A stretch of DNA of 64,000 bases from Streptomyces sp. CG 926 (GCF_003148825.1 NZ_QGGZ01000011.1:338359-402358); one strand, 5' to 3'; counted from the stretch's first letter, positions 11,086 through 19,975 are shown. Translations and numbers: made by a program. The notes: generated from the sequence alone by a model not told the origin.

Positions 11086-11643
11086 ATGCTCGCGACGGTG
11101 AACCGGATCCTGCTGGCCGTGGTCGGAACGATCCTTCTGGCGGCCGGGATCGTGGTGCTGAGCGGCGTTCGGCCGCTGCACGGTCGCCACGCGCCGCTGC
11201 TCGGCGAGGCGACCAGGGACCGGTACTGGCACGCCGACGGCTGGTGGTGGTGGGCGGTCATCGCCGCTCTCGCGGTGACCGTGCTGCTGGCGCTGTGGTG
11301 GCTGCTGTCCCAGCTCAGGCGGCCGCGACTGCCGGCGGTGGTCGTGGACACCGGGGACGGGGCGTACGCCGTGCTGCGCGGGCGGGCGCTGGAGGAAGCG
11401 GTGGCCGCGGAGGCCGGAGCCCTGGACGGGGTCGCCGGGTGCCGGGTCGCCCTGCGCGGGCGGCGCGGATCGCCGGCGCTCCGGGTCGCGCTGGAGCTGG
11501 AACCCCACGCGGTCCCCGCCGACGCCCTGGCCGCTGTGGCCGGCCCGGTCCTGACCCACGCCCGAACCTCGGCGGGCCTCCCGGAACTGCCCGCGGAGGC
11601 CCGCCTCAAGGTGACGTCCCACCGCGCCCAGCGGGTGACGTAG
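11086..11643 (+). CDS. amaP: AmaP-like Asp23 membrane anchor protein
   Basis: The 185-residue protein has an N-terminal membrane segment (RILLAVVGTILLAAGIVVLS), a second (WWWWAVIAALAVTVLLALWW, about 53-72) and a C-terminal cytoplasmic Asp23-related domain. This is the plan of AmaP, which tethers Asp23 to the membrane in Staphylococcus. AGGAGG lies 7 nt before the ATG. It is the last gene of the operon and converges on an SDR gene. Confidence 0.82.
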   Translation: MLATVNRILLAVVGTILLAAGIVVLSGVRPLHGRHAPLLGEATRDRYWHADGWWWWAVIAALAVTVLLALWWLLSQLRRPRLPAVVVDTGDGAYAVLRGRALEEAVAAEAGALDGVAGCRVALRGRRGSPALRVALELEPHAVPADALAAVAGPVLTHARTSAGLPELPAEARLKVTSHRAQRVT

Positions 11644-11658
11644 CCAGGTCGCGGTGGG

Positions 11659-12414
11659 TCAGAAGCCGTGCCGGGAGCCGCCGTCGACCGGCAGCATGAC
11701 GCCCGTCAGGTACGACGCCGCCGGGGAGAGCAGGAAGGCCGCCGTGCGGCCGAACTCCTCCGGGGCGCCGTAGCGGCGCAGCGGAATGCGGGACTCGTTG
11801 CCCGCCCGCGCGGCGGCCGCGTCACCGGACAGCGCGTCGAGCTCGCGCACCCGGTCGGTGTCGATGCGGGCCGGCAGCAGGCCGACCACCCGGATCCCGC
11901 GCGGGCCGAGCTCCAGCGACAGGGACTTCGCGAACCCCGCGAGGCCCGGGCGCAGGCCGTTGGAGATGGTCAGGCCGGGGATCGGCTCGTGGACCGAGCC
12001 CGACAGGACGAAGCCGATCACCCCGCCCTCGCCCAGCTCGGCGGCCGCCGCCCGGGCCAACCGGACCGCGCCCAGGAAGACCGAATCGAAGGCCGCCGAC
12101 CACTGCGCGTCGGTGTTGTCCGCGGCGAAACCCGGAGCCGGGCCGCCCACGCTGATCAGGATGCCGTCGAGGCGGCCGAAGCGCTCCCGCGCGGTGGCGA
12201 CCAGCCGCGCGGCCGCCTCCGGGTCGGAGTTGTCGGCCGCCACACCGGCCGCGTTCGGGCCGAGCTCGGCGGCGGCGTCCGCCGCCCGCTTCTCGTCACG
12301 GCCCGTCAGGAGGACCTTCGCGCCGTCGGCGGTCAGTTCCCGGGCGGAGGCGAGGCCGAGGCCGCGCGTGGCCCCGGTGACGATGTAGACACGGTCTTTC
12401 AGTCCAAGATCCAT
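11659..12414 (-). CDS. SDR-family protein with a degenerate active site
   Basis: The 251-residue protein has a Rossmann nucleotide motif (TGATRGLG, about 13-20) and a standard SDR C-terminus (YLTGVMLPVDGG). The usual Tyr-x-x-x-Lys pair is missing: the segment after the conserved serine reads TISNGLRPGLAGFAKS. Such BKR-like SDRs exist; activity on classical substrates is doubtful. The start seems leaderless: TAGCGT lies 6 nt upstream of the ATG and overlaps the SURF1 stop codon, so this gene may have its own promoter besides read-through from SURF1. Confidence 0.85.
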   Translation of the reverse strand: MDLGLKDRVYIVTGATRGLGLASARELTADGAKVLLTGRDEKRAADAAAELGPNAAGVAADNSDPEAAARLVATARERFGRLDGILISVGGPAPGFAADNTDAQWSAAFDSVFLGAVRLARAAAAELGEGGVIGFVLSGSVHEPIPGLTISNGLRPGLAGFAKSLSLELGPRGIRVVGLLPARIDTDRVRELDALSGDAAAARAGNESRIPLRRYGAPEEFGRTAAFLLSPAASYLTGVMLPVDGGSRHGF

Positions 12415-12423
12415 GCCGACACG

Positions 12424-13215
12424 CTACGCCGTCGCCGGCTCCTGCCGGGAGGTCTCGGCCCGGGCGGCCTCTTCCTCGCGCTCGCGCTTCTCCCGCCGTA
12501 CGAGGACCACCCAGCCCACCGGAACCGCGGCGGCGAACAGCCACCACTGGACGGCGTACGCCATGTGGGGGCCGATCGAGTCGTGGTCGGGGTCGGCGAC
12601 GGTCTCCGGGCTGCCGTCCGCCGGGGCCGGAGCGGTGAGCTCCAGGTATCCGCCGAGGACCGTCCGGCCCAGGTACTGCGCCTGCTGCTCGCTGTTGATC
12701 AGCATCACCTGACGGTCCGGCAGGCCCTTGCGGTCCTTGATGCCGCTGCCGCCGCTGGTCTCGTCGGCCTTCAGCCGGCCGGTGACGGTGACCTCGCCCG
12801 CGGGCGCGGTCGGCACCGGCGGGTAGGCGCGCGGGTCGTCGCCGCCCGGCACCCAGCCCCGGTTGACCAGGACCACCCGGCCGTCGGAGAGGACCAGCGG
12901 GGTCAGGACGTGGAAGCCGACCTTGTCGTCGTTGTCGGTGCGCATCCGTACGACGACCTCGTGCGCGGTGTCGTACGTGCCGGTCGCGGTGACCGCCCGC
13001 CAGAAGTCCGCGCGGGGCACCCGGTGCCCGGGGGAGGTGACCTCGGTCATGGGGACCGGCTTCGCCCGCAGGTTGGCCTCGATCAGCTGGTTCTGCGCGA
13101 CCCGGTGCTCATGGCGGTGGTACTGCCAGAACCCCAGCTTGATCATCGCGGGGATGAGGGCGAGGGCCATCAGGGTGAGGAACACCCACTGCCGGGTCAG
13201 CACAAAGCGGTACAC
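12424..13215 (-). CDS. SURF1-family cytochrome oxidase assembly factor
   Basis: The 263-residue protein has an N-terminal membrane segment just after VYRFVLTRQW, then the SURF1 hallmarks LGFWQYHRHEHR, GFHVLTPLVLSDGRVVLVNRGW and a C-terminal segment HMAYAVQWWLFAAAVPVGWV. SURF1 proteins help insert haem a/assemble cytochrome aa3 oxidase. The GTG at 13215 was chosen because the protein begins right before the first membrane helix; no convincing RBS is seen and the frame is open further upstream. It lies 9 bp upstream of the SDR gene. Confidence 0.88.
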   Translation of the reverse strand: MYRFVLTRQWVFLTLMALALIPAMIKLGFWQYHRHEHRVAQNQLIEANLRAKPVPMTEVTSPGHRVPRADFWRAVTATGTYDTAHEVVVRMRTDNDDKVGFHVLTPLVLSDGRVVLVNRGWVPGGDDPRAYPPVPTAPAGEVTVTGRLKADETSGGSGIKDRKGLPDRQVMLINSEQQAQYLGRTVLGGYLELTAPAPADGSPETVADPDHDSIGPHMAYAVQWWLFAAAVPVGWVVLVRREKREREEEAARAETSRQEPATA

Positions 13216-13242
13216 GCCCACGACGGTACCCGCAACGCGAAG

Positions 13243-13273
13243 GACCCCGGCGGCCGGGTGGCCGTCCGGGGTC
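13243..13273 (-). terminator. hairpin after the small zinc protein gene
   Basis: GACCCCGG pairs perfectly with CCGGGGTC, extended by an inner CGGCC/GGCCG pairing. It lies between the zinc-protein stop and the SURF1 start on the same strand and probably separates the two transcripts. Confidence 0.6.
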
Positions 13274-13336
13274 ATGGCGTACGGATCGGGGTGTCGGCGC
13301 GGGGATGCCCGCACCGGGTTTCGAGGGCCGCGGGCG

Positions 13337-13570
13337 TCAGACGCGGTCGACGATGCCCACCTTCCCCTCCTCCCGGGCGCAGTGCGCCCCGCAGAACCAC
13401 TGCCCCTCGACCTCGACGCCCTGACCGATGATCGAGACCCGGCAGTGCTCGCAGACGGGCGCCATGCGGTGGATGGCGCAGGAGAAGCAGTCGAAGACGT
13501 GCACGGCGCCCTGCGCGTGCACCTCGAAGGACATGCCGTAATCGTTTCCGCAGACCTCACAACGTGCCAT
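13337..13570 (-). CDS. 77-residue treble-cysteine zinc-binding protein
   Basis: MARCEVCGNDYGMSFEVHAQ begins a protein with three paired metal-ligand knuckles: CEVC (4-7), CFSC (29-32) with CEHC (40-43), and CGAHC (60-64), with nearby histidines. This predicts two zinc sites. It is conserved in Streptomyces as far as I recall, without a known function. The ATG is chosen by this conserved start; no strong RBS precedes it and the frame opens 12 codons earlier. Confidence 0.8.
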   Translation of the reverse strand: MARCEVCGNDYGMSFEVHAQGAVHVFDCFSCAIHRMAPVCEHCRVSIIGQGVEVEGQWFCGAHCAREEGKVGIVDRV

Positions 13571-13662
13571 GGCCCGAATGCTGCGCACGGGGAACGAGCG
13601 GAACAAGATCCAGCGGGGTGAGTCGCCGCGCCTGCACCCGGCCGGCGCAACGGCCCCGCCGT

Positions 13663-14634
13663 TCAGGACTCGGCCGCAGCCACGTCCCGCAGCAGCTGGG
13701 TGAAGGCCGCCTCGTCGACGACCGGCGTCCCGAAGCTCTTCGCCTTGACCGTCTTGGAGGTCGCCGAATCGGGGTCGTTGGTCACCAGGAGGCTGGTGAG
13801 CCGCGACACACTCGTCGCGATGTGCAGACCCGCCTCGACGGCACGGTCCTCCAGCAGCTCCCGCTCCACCGAGGTGTCACCGGAGAAGGCGATCCGCATG
13901 CCCTGCTTCAGCGGCTTGCCGTCCTCGAAGCGCCCCGGATTCGGGTGCGGGCACGGCGGCCGCTTGCGCGAGGGCCGCCAGCTGTTGCCCCGGTAGGAGG
14001 CCTGGTATCCGATCCGCGGGGTGACGGGGGAGTCCGACCACTCCGTCAGCGGCCGGCACTCCAGCAGAGGAAGCCGTACGCCGCCCTCCGCGGCCGCGTG
14101 CAACGAGGGGCGGAACGCCTCCGCGAGCACCCGGGCGTCGTCGAGCGCGTGGTGGGCGCGCTGCTGGACCACACCGAAGTGCGCGGCGAGCGACTCCAGC
14201 TTGTGGTTGGGCAGCGGCAGGTTCAGTTCCTTCGACAGGGCGATGGTGCACAGCCGCTGACGGACCGGTGCGGTCGCGGCGGCCCGCGCGTACTCCCGGG
14301 CGATCATCTGCCAGTCGAAGATGGCGTTGTGCGCGACCAGCACCCGGTCGGCGAGCCGGTCGGCGAACTCCTCGGCGATGTCCTCGAAGAGCGGGGCGTC
14401 GGCGAGCATCGCGCTCGTCAGCCCGTGGATCCACACCGGTCCCGGGTCCCGACGCGGATTGACCAGCGTGTACCAGTGGTCCTCCACATTGCCCTGGGCG
14501 TCGAGCCGGTAGACGGCGGCGGAGACTATCCGGTCGTCGCGAGCGAGCCCGGTGGTCTCCACGTCGACGACCGCGTACCCCTTTGGGTACGCGGTCGGCC
14601 ACATCGTCTCTGCGGTCGTACGGTCGTCGAGCAT
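13663..14634 (-). CDS. DEDDh 3'-5' exonuclease with BRCT domain
   Basis: The N-terminal half is a DnaQ-like exonuclease: VVDVETTGL (about 22-30; Exo I), VAHNAIFDW (about 100-108; Exo II) and HHALDDARV (about 160-168; Exo III, with the DEDDh histidine). The C-terminal ~90 residues, GKPLKQGMRIAFSGDTSVER to the end, form a BRCT-like domain with the usual terminal helix. Such DnaQ-BRCT proteins are taken to be DNA-repair nucleases separate from the replicative Pol III. A GTG two codons upstream is an alternative start. Confidence 0.88.
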   Translation of the reverse strand: MLDDRTTAETMWPTAYPKGYAVVDVETTGLARDDRIVSAAVYRLDAQGNVEDHWYTLVNPRRDPGPVWIHGLTSAMLADAPLFEDIAEEFADRLADRVLVAHNAIFDWQMIAREYARAAATAPVRQRLCTIALSKELNLPLPNHKLESLAAHFGVVQQRAHHALDDARVLAEAFRPSLHAAAEGGVRLPLLECRPLTEWSDSPVTPRIGYQASYRGNSWRPSRKRPPCPHPNPGRFEDGKPLKQGMRIAFSGDTSVERELLEDRAVEAGLHIATSVSRLTSLLVTNDPDSATSKTVKAKSFGTPVVDEAAFTQLLRDVAAAES

Positions 14635-14693
14635 GGTCACAGAGGATATCGGCCCCGACTGACACCCGTGGCCGCGCAGGCGCTTCCCGGCCG

Positions 14694-17297
14694 TCAGCCG
14701 AGGGCGGCGACCAGGTCGCCCGCCGCGAGCTGTTCGAGGCCACAGCCGTCAACCGGCCCCGGCAGCAGCCGGTATACGGAGCCGCTCGCGCCCGCGGGCG
14801 CCACCTCGCCGTCCACCAGCGCGAGGAACACCGACCGGCCCGAGGCGGCGCTGCCGGCGAGGGAGTCGACCTCCGCGGAGGCCAGCACGGCGTCCGGATC
14901 GCGCAGCTCGACGAGCCGCGCGGCGAAGGCCGCGGTGTCCTCGCCGGAGCCCCGGCGGTAGGTCCACAGCTCGTCGGGATCGCTCGGCCGAGGGGTGCGG
15001 CGCAGCACGGTCACCTCGCGGCAGCGCGCGGCCGCGTGCCAGCCGGCCAGCTCCCACAGCGTGGTGCGGCCGGTCGAGAAGTACTGGAACAGGTCGCGCC
15101 CGATCCGCGCCAGGTCCTCCTGGTGCGCCCACACGCTGTGGTAGCCCTCGTCGTCGGGCAGGTGGACGTCCGTCCACAGGAAGCCGCGCCGCTCCAGGTC
15201 GACGAGGAGCGGCACATGGATCCGGGAGTTGCCGACCAGGTCGTAGCGCTGGCGCACGGTCCGGGGGTCGTAGCGGGCGGTGCGGCCGGAGCGGGTGGGC
15301 AGGGCCATGAAGCCGGCGAAGGCGTCGGGCAGCAGCTCGAAGGGGATGTTGTTGTAGCTGAAGACGACGGGCATGGCGAAACGCACACCGGTGTCGGCGA
15401 GGGCGTCCAGGTCGATGTCCACGTACTCGCTCGCCCCGTGGGGCGCCGGCGCCGAGACGAGGTCGCCGGAGTGGACGACGGCCCGCGCGCCGTGGACGAG
15501 GTTCGTGTAGTCGCACAGGCCCACGTAGTTCCAGTCGGTGTCGAACAGCACCACCGACAGGTCCAGGTCCACGCGGTTGCGCGCGGGTTCCATCCAGTGC
15601 AGGAACATGCGCAGCACCTCGCCGTCCGGCAGCGCCTGGAAGCTGCCCTTGGGTACGGTGACCAGCGCCTTGGCCGCCGCGCGCTCGGCGGAGGGGACGT
15701 GCAGGTGGGCGAGGCGGGAGTCGAGGACCGCCAGGTCGCAGGGGTCGGCCGAGGCCAGCCTGCGCAGCACCTCGTTCTCGAACAGCGCGCACACCGAACG
15801 GGTCACCGCCTCGGCCAGTGGGGCCCGGTCGTCCGTGACGGTGAAGGAGTGGGCGACCTGCCCGCGCGGGAAGAACACCCGCCGGGTGCCGGGCAGATGG
15901 CGGATCCGCAGCCGTCCGAGCGCGGACAGCAGGGGTCCGGGGCCGGCCTTCGGCAGCCGCTCGGCCAGCACCTCGGCGACCCGGGGCGCCAGGGTGTCGG
16001 CCGCGTACAGCCGCAGCAGGTGGTCGAGGCGCCGGACGAGTTCGCCGGGGCGTTCGGCCAGTACGGCGAGCGCCCGGTCCGGATCCCCGCCGCGCAGGGC
16101 CTCTTCGGCGCGCGCGAGCCAGGTGGCCGCCCGGACCCGCGAGCCGTCGACCCGGACCGCGTGCGGGTACGCGGCGGCGGTGGCGAGCAGTGCGGTGCCG
16201 AGGGCGGTGCCGGTGGTGGCGGTCCCGGTGATGTCGGTGCCGCGCAGTACGGCGAAGGCGAGGGCGGCCCGCGGGTGGCGGGCGTGCTGCTCGAAGGGGT
16301 GCAGGATCTCGGAGGCCCGCTTCCACAGGTCCTCGTGGCGCAGTACGTCCTCGACGAGCAGCGCGGGATCGAGCCCGTCCAGGACGGCCAGCAGTTCACG
16401 CCGCAGCGGGCGCGGCAGGGAGCGTACGCGCGGGGGTTCCAGGAGGTCGGCCTCCCCGCCGGACCACACGGCGAGCAGCCGCAGCACATCGGTGGCGGTG
16501 GTGAGCCGCTCCGGCAGCAGGGCCCGTACGGCCTCCCGCGTACGGCGCTCGCGCAGCAGGGTGCCCAGGACCAGGGCCTTGGTCTCCCGAACCGGTATGT
16601 CGTCCGGGAGCCAGTCGAGGTCGGCCGGCGCGTGGGCGAGGAGCACCCGGGTCTCGGTCCTGTCCTGCGGGGAGAGCGGGGTACGGCGGGCGAGCAGCTT
16701 CCCGAGGGCGGTGACGGAGTCGGCCGCGCGGTCGGTGGAGAAGGCCAGCAGCCGCAGCGGGCCGCCCCCGGTGGGCACCTCCCCCGCGGGCGGGGACGGC
16801 CGGATGAACGGGTCGGCGGGGTCGACGCGTCGGTGGCAGACCGGGCAGCCGCTGTAGTCGGCGCCGTCCCAGCAGGTCCGGCAGACCAGGTGGGCGCACG
16901 GCGCGACGGGATGCACGCTGCCGACGGCCCGACACAGCACGCACGGCTGGTCCGGCCACTGCAGGAGCAGGGTCAGGACCCGGTCGGTCCACAGCGCGAG
17001 GGTGTCGTCGGGCACCGAGGCCGGGAACGAGCGGAACAGCGGCATGTGGGTGCGGTCCGCGCCCAGCAGGATGTCGATGTCCCGGATCAACTGCGCGCCG
17101 GCGGCGGCGAGTCCGGCGGGTCCGAGCCAGGCGAGCGCCGAACGCAGCGGGACCGTGAGGGCGTAGCCCCGGTCGAGCAGTTCGGCTTCCAGGGCCGTCA
17201 GGCCCTCGGTCGTCGACGGGTCGCTCGGGCGTGGCCCGGCCTGGTCGACGTAGACGGTGTGCAGACGGCGCAACAGGACGGTCGACAGCTCGGGCAA
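14694..17297 (-). CDS. RING-finger / TerD-like domain protein (MXAN_6230/SCO0854-like)
   Basis: The 867-residue protein has a perfect C3HC4 RING pattern at about residues 119-154: C-x2-C-x11-C-x1-H-x2-C-x2-C-x8-C-x2-C. A long Arg/Leu/Ala-rich helical middle follows (about 160-560). A TerD-like region begins at about 575 (VDLDLSVVLFDTDW, then AVVHSGDL, EYVDIDLDAL, FSYNNIPFE). It resembles the family I recall as MXAN_6230/SCO0854 RING-domain proteins. RING fingers are the E3-ligase fold of eukaryotes and rare in bacteria; TerD domains occur in calcium-binding stress systems. I chose TTG at 17297, which has GGAGGA about 9-10 nt upstream. Confidence 0.8.
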   Translation of the reverse strand: MPELSTVLLRRLHTVYVDQAGPRPSDPSTTEGLTALEAELLDRGYALTVPLRSALAWLGPAGLAAAGAQLIRDIDILLGADRTHMPLFRSFPASVPDDTLALWTDRVLTLLLQWPDQPCVLCRAVGSVHPVAPCAHLVCRTCWDGADYSGCPVCHRRVDPADPFIRPSPPAGEVPTGGGPLRLLAFSTDRAADSVTALGKLLARRTPLSPQDRTETRVLLAHAPADLDWLPDDIPVRETKALVLGTLLRERRTREAVRALLPERLTTATDVLRLLAVWSGGEADLLEPPRVRSLPRPLRRELLAVLDGLDPALLVEDVLRHEDLWKRASEILHPFEQHARHPRAALAFAVLRGTDITGTATTGTALGTALLATAAAYPHAVRVDGSRVRAATWLARAEEALRGGDPDRALAVLAERPGELVRRLDHLLRLYAADTLAPRVAEVLAERLPKAGPGPLLSALGRLRIRHLPGTRRVFFPRGQVAHSFTVTDDRAPLAEAVTRSVCALFENEVLRRLASADPCDLAVLDSRLAHLHVPSAERAAAKALVTVPKGSFQALPDGEVLRMFLHWMEPARNRVDLDLSVVLFDTDWNYVGLCDYTNLVHGARAVVHSGDLVSAPAPHGASEYVDIDLDALADTGVRFAMPVVFSYNNIPFELLPDAFAGFMALPTRSGRTARYDPRTVRQRYDLVGNSRIHVPLLVDLERRGFLWTDVHLPDDEGYHSVWAHQEDLARIGRDLFQYFSTGRTTLWELAGWHAAARCREVTVLRRTPRPSDPDELWTYRRGSGEDTAAFAARLVELRDPDAVLASAEVDSLAGSAASGRSVFLALVDGEVAPAGASGSVYRLLPGPVDGCGLEQLAAGDLVAALG

Positions 17298-17447
17298 AGG
17301 GGGGAGTCCTCCGGAACCGGAAAGGGAGAGTGGGCGGGGCCGGAGAGGGGACGCGCTACGGTTTTCGGAGAAGTGAGAAGGAAGCACGTCGCGGAGCCGC
17401 CCCCGCGCCGCAGATACAACCACGGGCACGGGAGCGCGCCAAGCGAT

Positions 17448-18149
17448 TTATCGCGGCGGGGCGGCGCCGGTCGCATCGCACGCGTCGGTCGCATCGGACG
17501 TGCCGGACGCGCCGGCAGCGTCGGCCGCGCCGCCCGGCGCGAGCAGGGCGTGCACCAGGGCCCGTACGGACAGCAGGAACAGCCGGTCCGGATCGGCCGG
17601 GCGGGCCAGGGCGCGGGCGAGGGCCGGATCGTGAGGGGCCGCGGCCGGGTCCCAGAGCTCGCTCTCGGCCGGGGACTGCGCGGGGGAGCGCTCACGGTTG
17701 CGCTCGACGAGCAGGTACCCGACGACCTGGAACTGGACGGCGCGCACCGCGTCCGCCGCCCGGGCGCCGCGCAGCCCGGCGGCGTGCACCTCGTGGACGA
17801 GCGCCTGCTGGGCGGGCAGGAACATCCGCTCGGTGAGCCCGCGTTCGTGGACCATCGCGATCAGGTGCGGACGCTTGCGCAGTTCCCGGCGCAGGACCCG
17901 GGCCACGGACAGGATCCGGTCGGCCGGGGTGCGGCCGGTGGGCCGGATCGCCCCCATCTCCTCCACGGTCCGCTCGACGAGGGCGTCCAGCAGCGACTCC
18001 CGGTTGCCGACGTGCCAGTAGATGGAGGTCACGGCGGTGCCCAGCTCGGCGGCGAGTTTGCGCATGGTGAGCGCGGCCGGACCGTGCTGCATCACCAGGG
18101 CCGCGGCGGCGTCGAGCACCTCGTCGCGAGTGAGCGTGGTTCTGGCCAC
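17448..18149 (-). CDS. TetR/AcrR-family transcriptional regulator
   Basis: The 233-residue protein has an N-terminal TetR helix-turn-helix (ALTMRKLAAELGTAVTSIYWHVGNRESLLDAL, about 25-57) and a C-terminal all-helical ligand domain (PADRILSVARVLRREL onward) like TetR_C. Its last ~30 residues are a low-complexity Ala/Gly/Asp/Thr tail. It is divergent from the decarboxylase operon and the gap holds two palindromes, so it probably represses that operon and itself. The GTG start has only a weak RBS. Confidence 0.9.
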   Translation of the reverse strand: MARTTLTRDEVLDAAAALVMQHGPAALTMRKLAAELGTAVTSIYWHVGNRESLLDALVERTVEEMGAIRPTGRTPADRILSVARVLRRELRKRPHLIAMVHERGLTERMFLPAQQALVHEVHAAGLRGARAADAVRAVQFQVVGYLLVERNRERSPAQSPAESELWDPAAAPHDPALARALARPADPDRLFLLSVRALVHALLAPGGAADAAGASGTSDATDACDATGAAPPR

Positions 18150-18194
18150 GGCGGCCCACCACCAATCTGTCGATCCGTCAATTCTGGTCCGTGC

Positions 18195-18237
18195 AAGGGT
18201 CTTTACCCTTCATCGGTGGCGGTGTAACTGTGTTACA
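18195..18237. promoter_or_regulatory. TetR operator candidates between the regulator and the decarboxylase operon
   Basis: Two perfect inverted repeats lie in the 130-bp divergent gap: AAGGGT-CTTT-ACCCTT at 18195-18210 and TGTAAC-TGT-GTTACA at 18223-18237. The second has the size and symmetry of a TetR site and ends 29 nt before the predicted -10 of the operon, overlapping the -35 region. Binding is inferred. Confidence 0.6.
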
Positions 18238-18279
18238 GAACCGAACCGACTCCCCCCGAGCCGAGGGATGGTGCGAGAC

Positions 18280-19089
18280 ATGGCACGCGTACGGTACGGA
18301 GCGCGGACCGAGGCCGAGATCGCGGCGTCGCGCGAGAAGAGTTCCGAACTCCCCGACATCTGGTCCACCGGCGTCGTGGCCGTCTGGGAGAGCGACCCCG
18401 ACGTGGTCGCGGCGGTCCTGCCGCCGCCGCTGAAACCGGCCGACCGGCCCCTGGTACGGGCCAACATCAGCAAGGTCGACCTGCCCGGCTACCCGCTCGG
18501 CGCCGGCTCGGTGGCCGTCGCCGCCCGGCACGACGGGATCGAGGGCTGGTACCCGCTGGTCATGCCGATGACCCTCGAACGCGCCCTGACCGGCGGCCGC
18601 GAGGTCTTCGGCGAGCCGAAGAAGCTGGGCGAGGTCACCGTGGAGCGCGACGGCCTCGTCGTACGGGCCGCTCTCGCCCGGCACGGGATCGCCTTCGTCG
18701 AGGTGCGCGGGGCGGTGGACCGCGCGCTGCCACTGCCCGAGCCCACCCGGAAGATCGACTTCTACTTCAAGTTCCTGCCCGCCGTGGACGGTTCGGGCTT
18801 CGACGTGGACCCGGTGCTCGTGCACTGCACGCGCAACGAGAAGGTCCGCAAGCTGGAGCACATCACCGGCGACGTCGTCCTGCGCGAGTCGATGTACGAC
18901 CCGGTCGCCGACCTGCCCGTCCGCCGGATCGTGGAGATCACCATCGGCGAGAAGACCACCGACCAGAGGGGCCGCGTCGTCGAACGGGTCAGCGCCCAGG
19001 CCCTGCTCCCGTACATCCACCAGCGCTACGACGACCCGATGCAGATCCTCGACGCGCCCCCGGAGGGATCGTCAGGGGGGAGGGGCTGA
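18280..19089 (+). CDS. acetoacetate decarboxylase-family protein
   Basis: The 269-residue protein matches the ADC family: PLVMPMTLERALTGGREVFGEPKKLGEV (about 86-113) contains the GE(P)KK segment with the Schiff-base lysine, and FKFLPAVDGSGFD and DVVLRESMYDPVADL follow. The family decarboxylates beta-keto acids or runs related aldol/dehydratase chemistry. The ATG at 18280 sits 7 nt after GATGGT, a -10-like hexamer, suggesting a leaderless mRNA; an ATG at 18268 is the alternative. It leads an operon with an SDR and two amidohydrolases. Confidence 0.87.
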   Translation: MARVRYGARTEAEIAASREKSSELPDIWSTGVVAVWESDPDVVAAVLPPPLKPADRPLVRANISKVDLPGYPLGAGSVAVAARHDGIEGWYPLVMPMTLERALTGGREVFGEPKKLGEVTVERDGLVVRAALARHGIAFVEVRGAVDRALPLPEPTRKIDFYFKFLPAVDGSGFDVDPVLVHCTRNEKVRKLEHITGDVVLRESMYDPVADLPVRRIVEITIGEKTTDQRGRVVERVSAQALLPYIHQRYDDPMQILDAPPEGSSGGRG

Positions 19090-19090
19090 T

Positions 19091-19975
19091 ATGCGACTCG
19101 AACCAGGACAGGTGGCCGTGGTCACCGGAGCCGCCGGCGGCATCGGCCTGGCCATGGCCCGCCGCTTCGCCGCCGAAGGGCTGAAGGTGGTCCTCGCCGA
19201 CGTCGAGGAGGGCGCCCTGCGCAAGGCCGCCGACGAACTCGCCGCGGACGGGGCCCAGGTGCGCGCCGAGCTCGTCGACGTGAGCGACCGCGACTCCGTG
19301 GTCGCGCTGGCCGACGCCGCCTACGAGACCTTCGGCGCCGTGCACGTGCTCTGCAACAATGCGGGCGTCGGCTCCGGCGCCGAGGGCCGCATGTGGGAGC
19401 ACGAGCCCAACGACTGGAAATGGGCCTTCTCCGTCAACGTGTGGGGCGTCTTCCACGGCATCCAGGCCTTCGTCCCGCGCATGATCGCCGCCGGCGGCCC
19501 CGGCCACATCGTCAACACCTCCTCCGGCGACGGCGGTATCGCCCCGCTGCCCACCGCCTCCGTGTACGCCGTCACCAAGGCGGCCGTGGTCACCATGACC
19601 GAGTCGCTCTACGCCCACCTCAAGGCGGAAGGCGCCGCCGTCGGGGCCTCCGTCCTCTTCCCCGGCCCGCACATGCTGCGCACCGGGCTGTGGGAGTCGC
19701 ACCGCAACCGGCCCGAGCGGTACGCGAAGGAACGGCCGCGCAAGGCTCCGTACCGCACCCTCGACCAGTACGAGGCGGCGATGAGGCAGGCCGGCCACGA
19801 GGTGCGCTTCACCCCGGTCGAGGAGGTCGCCGAGCACGTCGTCGACGGCATCCGCGCCGACCGCTTCTGGATGCTCCCGGCGAGCGAGCACAGCGACCGG
19901 CAGATCCGCGCCCGGTCGCAGTCGATGCTCGACCGGAGCAACCCCGGCTACCTGGAAAGCTTCATCCTCGACTGA
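19091..19975 (+). CDS. SDR-family oxidoreductase of the decarboxylase operon
   Basis: The 294-residue classical SDR has TGAAGGIG (about 12-19), CNNAGVG, the serine of VNTSSGDGG and the YAVTK catalytic pair (about Tyr157/Lys161). Its C-terminal ~100 residues extend beyond the basic SDR core (RPERYAKERPRKAPYR...). It starts 1 nt after the decarboxylase stop, so translation is coupled. An alcohol/ketone interconversion on the operon's substrate is likely; the substrate is unknown. Confidence 0.88.
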   Translation: MRLEPGQVAVVTGAAGGIGLAMARRFAAEGLKVVLADVEEGALRKAADELAADGAQVRAELVDVSDRDSVVALADAAYETFGAVHVLCNNAGVGSGAEGRMWEHEPNDWKWAFSVNVWGVFHGIQAFVPRMIAAGGPGHIVNTSSGDGGIAPLPTASVYAVTKAAVVTMTESLYAHLKAEGAAVGASVLFPGPHMLRTGLWESHRNRPERYAKERPRKAPYRTLDQYEAAMRQAGHEVRFTPVEEVAEHVVDGIRADRFWMLPASEHSDRQIRARSQSMLDRSNPGYLESFILD

